This document shows positions 6,371 through 11,184 of a stretch of 11,184 nt of DNA, piece after piece. The position numbers were made by a program, and so were the translations under genes. The stretch comes from DATARH01 sp035935235. GTDB lineage: Bacteria > Pseudomonadota > Alphaproteobacteria > ATCC43930 > CGMCC-115725. The stretch is from NCBI GenBank assembly GCA_035935235.1, contig DASYXG010000221.1:1-11184 (forward strand). Reading direction: 5' to 3'. The notes under the pieces were generated by a model. It was not told the DNA's origin. It did no database searches and saw nothing but the letters and a program-made list of their open reading frames with translations. Each line of letters opens with the position of its first letter. Positions within the stretch are counted from its first letter, which is position 1.

Positions 6371-7066
6371 ATGTTCTACAAACATGCTAAGCGGCGGCAG
6401 AGCGGTATGTCGCTGTGGGCCTATGCGATTGGATTTAGTCTGCTGCTCGTCAGCGGTCCGGCCGGAGCGCAGAACACCGATCCATTCCAGTCGGCGCCGG
6501 TCGTCGCGACGCCTGCACCGAAGCCACGCCCTCAACCGCATTCCGCGGTCGAGCCCGACCCCTACGCGGCCGCTCCTCCCGCCCCCATAGCGCCGACCTC
6601 ACCTCCGGTCGCAACCCTGCCGCCATCCAGCGTAATCTGGGCGCGAGTGCGCCAAGTTGCGCAAACGGATGGGATCAGCGTTCCGCTCGCCAGCGATCCA
6701 CCGTTCGACGCCTCGAGCGTGCCGCCGCAACTTCGCATCTTGGTGGGAGCTTGGGGGCCCGGCGCTTGGCAGGGCAGCCCGGTCGGCGACAAGTTGATCC
6801 TGATCGTTCTGGGCGTTGACGGCGGGGCAAGTGTCCGTGGGGTGGTCGCTCGCAACTTGGGAACGGACTGGTCTTATTTCAGTGCGCCGGTGACGGGAAA
6901 CGGCTTCTCCATCCACATTCAGACGAGCTATGAAGCCAGCGGCCGGTTTAACACCACCCGAGCGCTTGAGGACGACTATTGGCAATTTGAGCTTCGTGCC
7001 GACGGGAGGCTCTACGGATCCCGTAGCGCGACCGCCTCGACGATCGTGCTTGCCAAGCTGCAGTGA
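6371..7066 (+). CDS. Secreted hypothetical protein with proline-rich linker
   Basis: A 231-residue protein with a signal peptide: basic residues 4-9, a hydrophobic core at about 15-30, and a likely cleavage after AGA at residue 33. Residues 37-86 are very rich in proline and alanine, a linker such as is seen in periplasmic proteins that span part of the envelope. The C-terminal part (about 88-231) looks like a compact beta-rich domain, with LRILVGAWGPGAW (121-133), DKLILIVLGVDGG (140-152) and a closing STIVLAKLQ. I cannot name this domain. The start has GAGG 5 bases upstream. The next gene begins 25 bases downstream and also encodes an exported protein, so the two may act together. Codon third positions are less G/C-biased than in the flanking operons. 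Confidence 0.68.
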   Translation: MFYKHAKRRQSGMSLWAYAIGFSLLLVSGPAGAQNTDPFQSAPVVATPAPKPRPQPHSAVEPDPYAAAPPAPIAPTSPPVATLPPSSVIWARVRQVAQTDGISVPLASDPPFDASSVPPQLRILVGAWGPGAWQGSPVGDKLILIVLGVDGGASVRGVVARNLGTDWSYFSAPVTGNGFSIHIQTSYEASGRFNTTRALEDDYWQFELRADGRLYGSRSATASTIVLAKLQ

Positions 7067-7091
7067 CGACGGTCGGCTACTCCGGCCGGTA

Positions 7092-7907
7092 ATGAGGCGA
7101 ACAGGGATGTTGTTGCGGTCGACTGCCGCATTCATGTGGGCCTTCGCGTGGAGTGCCACCGGCCCAGCCGCCGCAGAAGCGGCTACATGGCCGCTGGAGG
7201 AGAGGCACGAAATCCAGCTGGCGGGTACGCCTTCTGGGGTAACTGCCCCTCCGTCGGCTCTTGCGGTGCCGCCAGCCGCCGAAGCAGAGCCGGCTTTGTC
7301 GCTGGCGGATCGACGCGAGATCCAGCAGGCGCTGATTACACTCGGGCACCTGCAGGGCGAACCGGACGGCAATTTCGGATCTCAGACGCCGGCGGCGATC
7401 CGGCAGTTCCAGTCGTTCCAGGGTGATGCCGAAACCGGAACGCTATCGCAGGACGAACGGTACAAGCTGCTCAACATGGCTCGACACTTATTGCAGCTGC
7501 TGCAATGCGGACCGGCGTCACCAAACGGAGTGACTGCGGTTTCGCTGAGAGGCGGCCCGCAACGTTTGGCAAAGGCGGCCAGTTTAGAGATTGCGGGCGC
7601 TTATGGCGAAGCGGCCTACTGGTATCGGCTTGCCGCGAATGACGGCGAGGCGAAAGCCTTCACCAATCTCGGTACGCTGATGGTGCGGGGCCGAGGAGTC
7701 GACAAGCCGGACCCCTCTGCCGCGCAGCTGCTCTGGCTATCCGCGGCGGCTCGCGGCGAAACTGTGGCGCTGTTCGACCTTGGGGCAATGTATGAGCAGG
7801 GCGTTGGCGTCCCCGCCGATCTCGCCGCCGCAAGGAAATGGTACGCCGCGGCCGCAGCGAAGGGTCATCCACAAGCCCGTGACGCGCTAAAGCGCCTCGG
7901 CGAATAG
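7092..7907 (+). CDS. Exported peptidoglycan-binding and Sel1-repeat protein
   Basis: A 271-residue protein with a signal peptide (RR at 2-3, hydrophobic 11-25, likely cleavage near AEA at 28-30), then a short low-complexity region. Residues 71-128 form a peptidoglycan-binding type 1 domain: ADRREIQQALITLGHLQ, DGNFGSQTPAAIRQFQ and a final DERYKLL. The C-terminal third (about 168-268) has Sel1-like repeats recognisable by AYWYRLAANDGEAKAFTNLG, LWLSAAARGETVALFDLG and KWYAAAAAKGHPQARDAL. Such proteins sit in the periplasm, where the repeats mediate protein contacts. Two starts are possible: ATG at 7092 with a poor ribosome site but a basic n-region, or ATG at 7107 with GAGG 9 bases upstream. I prefer 7092 for the better signal peptide. 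No catalytic domain is seen. The biological role is unknown. Confidence 0.78.
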   Translation: MRRTGMLLRSTAAFMWAFAWSATGPAAAEAATWPLEERHEIQLAGTPSGVTAPPSALAVPPAAEAEPALSLADRREIQQALITLGHLQGEPDGNFGSQTPAAIRQFQSFQGDAETGTLSQDERYKLLNMARHLLQLLQCGPASPNGVTAVSLRGGPQRLAKAASLEIAGAYGEAAYWYRLAANDGEAKAFTNLGTLMVRGRGVDKPDPSAAQLLWLSAAARGETVALFDLGAMYEQGVGVPADLAAARKWYAAAAAKGHPQARDALKRLGE

Positions 7908-7920
7908 CGCCGTTGATTTT
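7898..7920 (+). terminator. Weak possible intrinsic terminator
   Basis: CGGCG (7898-7902) and CGCCG (7908-7912) can pair across a 5-base loop that contains the TAG stop codon of the preceding gene. TTGATTTT (7913-7920) follows. The stem is short (5 GC pairs) and the T-tract is interrupted, so this is tentative. Confidence 0.3.
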
Positions 7921-8109
7921 CGGTCGGCACGCAACTGATATGGACCAAGACCCAACGGCCGCAGCCCACGATCGCAGCGCGACGGTCAAGCAACCGCTGT
8001 GGGGCATCAGCATCCACGCCGGTCAGGCGCTACCGCTGAAGCAGGGCCGATTGACCGACGGAACGATGCCGCCGATGATCGCGACGGCACTCATTTTCGG
8101 AGATCGGCG
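7908..8109. other. Intergenic region before pcp, nothing firm seen
   Basis: A 202-base gap between the Sel1-repeat gene and pcp. An open frame from an ATG at 7940 continues into pcp in the wrong frame and has no family resemblance. No promoter or operator stands out, but pcp must be transcribed from here or from further upstream. The pcp ribosome site (GGAG, 8099-8102) closes the region. Confidence 0.4.
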
Positions 8110-8766
8110 ATGCAGGCGCTCGTCACTGGGTTCGAGCCGTTTGGCGGCGACCGGGTCAACCCGAGCTTCGAGGCGCTGGCCCGCCTGCCGCGCCGGCTGG
8201 GCGCGCTCGACACCGCCACGGCCGCCCTACCGGTCGCCTATAGCGCGGCGCTCCCCGCCCTCCGAAAGGCGATTGCCGCCAGCGCGCCGGACATCGTGCT
8301 GTGCACCGGGCTCGCCGGCGGTCGCGCCGAGCTGTCGCTGGAGCGGGTGGCGATCAACATCGACGACGCCCGGATCCCCGATAATGACGGCAACCAGCCG
8401 ATCGATCGCCCGGTCATCGCTGGCGGCGCTACAGCCTATTTCGCGACGCTGCCGATCAAAGCCGCGGCGGCGGCGCTGCGCGAGGCCGGGCTGCCGGCGG
8501 CGGTGTCGAACAGCGCCGGCACGTTTCTCTGCAACCATGTCTTTTACGGGCTGATGCACGAGGCGGCCCTGATGGAGCAAAAGCCCGGCGGCGCGCGCTT
8601 TCGCGGCGGCTTTCTGCACGTGCCGTATCTGCCGAGCCAGTCGGCACGAATTCCCGGCGCGCCGTCGATGGCGCTGGAGCACATCGTCGAGGCGATCGAG
8701 ATCATCCTCTCGGTCGCCGTCGCCCGGGTCGACGATCTCACCGTCAGCGAGGGTGCGCTGAGCTGA
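8110..8766 (+). CDS. pcp: Pyroglutamyl peptidase I (pyrrolidone-carboxylate peptidase, family C15)
   Basis: A 218-residue cytosolic cysteine peptidase that removes N-terminal pyroglutamate from peptides and proteins. It opens with the family signature VTGFEPFGGDRVNPS (5-19). The catalytic triad is visible: E78 in SLERVAINIDDARIPDN, C141 in SNSAGTFLCNHVFYG, and H170 in GGFLHVPYLPSQ. Length matches the family (about 215). The start at 8110 has GGAG 7 bases upstream. The same frame is open back to 7999, but that extension has no family support. The gene is followed 16 bases later by an SDR gene, so the two are probably co-transcribed; a functional link is not evident. Confidence 0.95.
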   Translation: MQALVTGFEPFGGDRVNPSFEALARLPRRLGALDTATAALPVAYSAALPALRKAIAASAPDIVLCTGLAGGRAELSLERVAINIDDARIPDNDGNQPIDRPVIAGGATAYFATLPIKAAAAALREAGLPAAVSNSAGTFLCNHVFYGLMHEAALMEQKPGGARFRGGFLHVPYLPSQSARIPGAPSMALEHIVEAIEIILSVAVARVDDLTVSEGALS

Positions 8767-8782
8767 TCGCGGAGGACTGGCG

Positions 8783-9508
8783 ATGGTCGCGTATTCAGGA
8801 GCACACGTCGTCGTCACCGGTGGAACGGGCGCGCTCGGCACCGCGGTCGTCGGGGCGCTACGCGCGGCCGGCGCGATCTGCCATGTGACCAATTTCGTCG
8901 CCGCCGAACTGACAACCTACGCGCATCGCAATGATCCCGACGTCCACGTCACCTCGGGGGTCGATCTCACCGACGAAGCGGCGGTCGGCCGCTTCTATGA
9001 CGCGCTGCCGCCGCTCTGGGCCTCGATTCACCTGGCCGGCGGATTCGCGATGGCCCCGGTGGCCGACACCTCGGCCAAGGATTTCGAGGCGCAGTTTCGC
9101 ATGAACACGCTGTCGTGCTTTTTGTGCTCGCGCGCGGCGATCGGCGCGATCCGCAAGCGCGGCGCGCCGGGCCCGGCCGGCGCCAAGGGCGGGCGCATCG
9201 TCAACGTCGCGGCGCGGCCGGCGCTGGAACCGCGGCTCGGCGCCGGCATGGTCGCATACGCTACCTCCAAGGGCGCGGTCGCGACCCTGACCCAGGCGCT
9301 CGGCGAGGAGGTCGCGAGCGAGGAGATTTGGGTCAACGCGGTCGCCCCCTCGACGCTCGACACCGCGGCAAATCGGGCTGCAATGCCCGATGCGCCGCAC
9401 CATCTATGGGTCGCACCGGCGGCGCTCGCCGAGCTGATCGCGTTTCTCGCCGCGCCCGACAACCGGGTGACGCGCGGCGCGGTTATCCCGGTCTATAGCG
9501 GCGTGTGA
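8783..9508 (+). CDS. SDR-family NAD(P)-dependent oxidoreductase with atypical active site
   Basis: A 241-residue short-chain dehydrogenase/reductase. The Rossmann motif TGGTGALG lies at 12-19, the structural Asn is N108 in FRMNTLS, and YATSK supplies Y159 and K163. The usual catalytic serine, about 13 residues before the tyrosine, is not seen. The region reads NVAARPALEPRLGAG (141-155), with alanines where NVSS is common and a slightly longer loop, so the enzyme may use another residue or have altered chemistry. The substrate cannot be read from the sequence. Length is normal for a classical SDR. The start has a strong GGAGG 7 bases upstream, and the gene lies 16 bases after pcp. Confidence 0.87.
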   Translation: MVAYSGAHVVVTGGTGALGTAVVGALRAAGAICHVTNFVAAELTTYAHRNDPDVHVTSGVDLTDEAAVGRFYDALPPLWASIHLAGGFAMAPVADTSAKDFEAQFRMNTLSCFLCSRAAIGAIRKRGAPGPAGAKGGRIVNVAARPALEPRLGAGMVAYATSKGAVATLTQALGEEVASEEIWVNAVAPSTLDTAANRAAMPDAPHHLWVAPAALAELIAFLAAPDNRVTRGAVIPVYSGV

Positions 9509-9589
9509 GCGGCTGCCGCCCAACTGGTCGGGTAAACCGCAGGAAACTGGTGCTTTCGGCAAGACCGGTGACCCAATAGGGTTGCGCCC

Positions 9590-10528
9590 GTGTCAGCATC
9601 AGACCGCGTCGTCGGCGCCGGCAAGACGCCCCGGACACGCGGCTTTCTCGCGCTCGCCGCGGCGGTTACCGCGTGGGGCGTCGGCTGGCCGGTCAACCGC
9701 GCGATCCTCTATCATTTGTCGCCGCTAACGGGTGTCGCGGTGCGCTCGGCGATCGCGGCGGCGGCGCTATTCGCGATCGCCCGGTGGCAGCGGCGGCTCG
9801 CTTTGCCGAGCCGCGAGGATCTGCCCGTTCTGCTGAGCATCTGTCTGCTTCACATGGTCGGCTATGCCGTGCTTGTCAGCATCGGGCTGCTCTTCGTGTC
9901 GGTCGGCCGCTCGGTCGTGCTGGCCTATACGACGCCGCTCTGGGTGACGCCGGGCGCGGCGATCTTCCTTGGCGAGCGGCTGATCGCGCGCCGCGCCGCC
10001 GGGGTGGCGCTTGGCCTCAGCGGCATCGCGGTGATGTTCAATCCGCTGGCGTTCGATTGGCATGACCGCGAGGCGCTGATCGGCAACGGCACGCTGCTGT
10101 TGGCCGCATTCCTGTGGGCGGCCAGCATCCTCCATATCCGCGCGCATCGCTGGCGGGCGGCGCCGTTCGACCTGATCCCGTGGGAAATGGCGCTGGCGGC
10201 ATTGCTGCTCGGCGTGACGGCATTGGCGGTCGACGGCTGGCCGAGGGTCGAGTGGACGCCGAGCCTTATCGGGCTCTTGCTGTATAGCGCGCTGCCCGGC
10301 AGCGCGCTGGCGTTTTGGGGAGCGGCCGTCGCAGCACAGAATTTGCCCGCGGTGATGACGTCGCTCGGGCTGCTCGCGGCGCCGGTCGTCGGGATCATCG
10401 CTTCCGACGCTATGCTCGGCGAGACGCCGACCCCAACCCTCATCGCCGCCATCGCGCTGATCATCGGCGGCATTGCGTTCGGCGCGGTTTCACCGAGGCC
10501 CATCGCGGCGCAAGCGGGATTGCAATAG
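9590..10528 (+). CDS. EamA/DMT-family transporter
   Basis: A 312-residue inner-membrane protein of the drug/metabolite transporter superfamily (RhaT/EamA type). About ten membrane segments are visible in two homologous halves, roughly 18-150 and 162-300. The first half has the AWGVGWPVNR stretch (28-37) and YTTPLWVTPGAAIFLGE (114-130), and the second half has the matching AAPVVGIIASDAMLGE, both typical EamA repeat signatures. Such proteins export or import amino acids, metabolites or drugs; the substrate here is unknown. The start is GTG with AGGG 8 bases upstream. It follows the SDR gene by 81 bases, a gap that may contain its own promoter. Confidence 0.88.
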   Translation: MSASDRVVGAGKTPRTRGFLALAAAVTAWGVGWPVNRAILYHLSPLTGVAVRSAIAAAALFAIARWQRRLALPSREDLPVLLSICLLHMVGYAVLVSIGLLFVSVGRSVVLAYTTPLWVTPGAAIFLGERLIARRAAGVALGLSGIAVMFNPLAFDWHDREALIGNGTLLLAAFLWAASILHIRAHRWRAAPFDLIPWEMALAALLLGVTALAVDGWPRVEWTPSLIGLLLYSALPGSALAFWGAAVAAQNLPAVMTSLGLLAAPVVGIIASDAMLGETPTPTLIAAIALIIGGIAFGAVSPRPIAAQAGLQ

Positions 10529-10576
10529 ACCCCCCGCTCTGCTGGACTAGACGCCGCAACCAAAGGGAGCCGAGGA

Positions 10577-11184
10577 ATGGCCAAGGGCATCCTGATCGCG
10601 TCGATGAACATGGCGAACGCCGCCGAGGACGAGTTCCACGACTGGTACGACACCGAGCACATGCCGGAGCGCGTCGCCTGCCCCGGCTTCCTGCGCTGCC
10701 AGCGCTGGATCGGCGTCGCCGATCGCAAGATTTCGGTCGCGACCTACGACCTCGAAAACATCGACGTGCTGAAGAGTCCGGGTTACCAGGCAATCGGCGG
10801 AGTCAACCTATCGCCCTGGTCAAAACGGCTCGGCAGCCGCTATGAGCGGCTGATGCGATTCGAGGGCGAGCAGATCCTGCCCGGCGACCAGATCGCGCCA
10901 GAAGGAGCCGAGGGCTTCCTGCTCAACGCGATGAACTGCGCGCCCGAAGTCGAGGCCGAATTCAACGAATGGTACAACACCGAGCACATCCCGCAGCTTG
11001 CCGCGGTGCCTGGGGTGATCATGGCGCGCCGCTTCCGCGCCACCAGCGCAAACCGCAAATATGTTGCGCTCTATCACCTCGAATCGCCGGACGTGCAGGC
11101 GACCCCGGCGTGGAAGAACGCCGCCGACAGCGAATGGACCCGCAAGCTGCGCCCGCATTTCCGCGATCATTTGCGGGTTGTCTG
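10577..11184 (+). CDS. Tandem EthD-like (dimeric alpha/beta-barrel) domain protein, 3' end missing
   Basis: The reading frame stays open to the window edge, giving 202 complete codons. It holds two related modules about 109 residues apart: EDEFHDWYDTEHMPERVACPGFLR (split across about 17-40) and the matching EAEFNEWYNTEHIPQLAAVPGV (about 126-147). The W-Y-x-T-E-H-x-P motif and the following PGF/PGV turn are characteristic of EthD-like and DUF4286-like ferredoxin-fold proteins. In that superfamily two such modules form one barrel, so this protein may be a covalent dimer. No known catalytic residue set is evident and the function is unknown. The start has GGGAG 7 bases upstream. The last two bases are TG, so the next base outside the window decides whether the gene stops at once (TGA) or continues. 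Nearly full length is likely. Confidence 0.8.
   Translation, partial: MAKGILIASMNMANAAEDEFHDWYDTEHMPERVACPGFLRCQRWIGVADRKISVATYDLENIDVLKSPGYQAIGGVNLSPWSKRLGSRYERLMRFEGEQILPGDQIAPEGAEGFLLNAMNCAPEVEAEFNEWYNTEHIPQLAAVPGVIMARRFRATSANRKYVALYHLESPDVQATPAWKNAADSEWTRKLRPHFRDHLRVV

Noticed and set aside
6599..7372. Minus-strand open frame (257 codons) across the secreted-protein pair
   Set aside because: It straddles two plus-strand genes with signal peptides and recognisable domains; the translation has no family resemblance.
8227..8892. Minus-strand open frame (221 codons) opposite pcp
   Set aside because: The plus strand carries the complete Pcp catalytic triad; the reverse frame is an artefact.
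9925..10728. Minus-strand open frame (267 codons) opposite the EamA transporter
   Set aside because: Antisense to ten membrane segments and to the start of the EthD-like gene; no resemblance to a known family.

Overview
The window is GC-rich (roughly two thirds G+C by eye) and has tightly packed genes with strongly G/C-ending codons. A PmtA-like phospholipid methyltransferase, a PlcP-type metallophosphoesterase, a UgpB-like binding protein with a twin-arginine-like leader and a short palindromic repeat together suggest an alphaproteobacterium, perhaps Hyphomicrobiales or Rhodospirillales. The genus cannot be read from this sequence. No rRNA, tRNA, CRISPR array, insertion sequence or phage gene was seen, and no stretch longer than about 200 bases lacks a gene.

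Left half (bases 129-5712, all minus strand). Read 5' to 3' on the minus strand, the order is PmtA-like methyltransferase, PlcP-like phospholipase, GT4 glycosyltransferase (Agt-like), a 77-base gap, UgpA-like permease, UgpE-like permease, UgpB-like binding protein, then a nested palindromic repeat. The gap before the transporter holds four 7-base elements at an exact 11-base period that resemble PhoB half-sites. The best reading is a phosphate-starvation locus. PlcP would strip phosphorylated head groups from membrane phospholipids, Agt would glycosylate the diacylglycerol left behind into a phosphorus-free glycolipid, and the Ugp-type transporter would recover glycerol-3-phosphate or glycerophosphodiesters. 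The methyltransferase may make or tune the phospholipid substrate. No transporter ATPase lies in the window.

Centre (bases 5713-7907). A comparatively AT-rich divergent intergenic region separates the minus-strand locus from plus-strand genes: a small uncharacterised basic protein (5861-6211), a secreted protein with a proline-rich linker and an unknown C-terminal domain (6371-7066), and a secreted protein with a peptidoglycan-binding domain followed by Sel1-like repeats (7092-7907). The last two have visibly softer codon use than their neighbours and may be accessory genes.

Right (bases 8110-11184, plus strand). Pyroglutamyl peptidase I (pcp) and an SDR oxidoreductase with an altered active site are 16 bases apart. 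They are followed by an EamA-type drug/metabolite transporter and by a protein with two copies of an EthD-like, dimeric alpha/beta-barrel-type module that runs off the window end. These look like ordinary metabolic and housekeeping genes without a clear common pathway.
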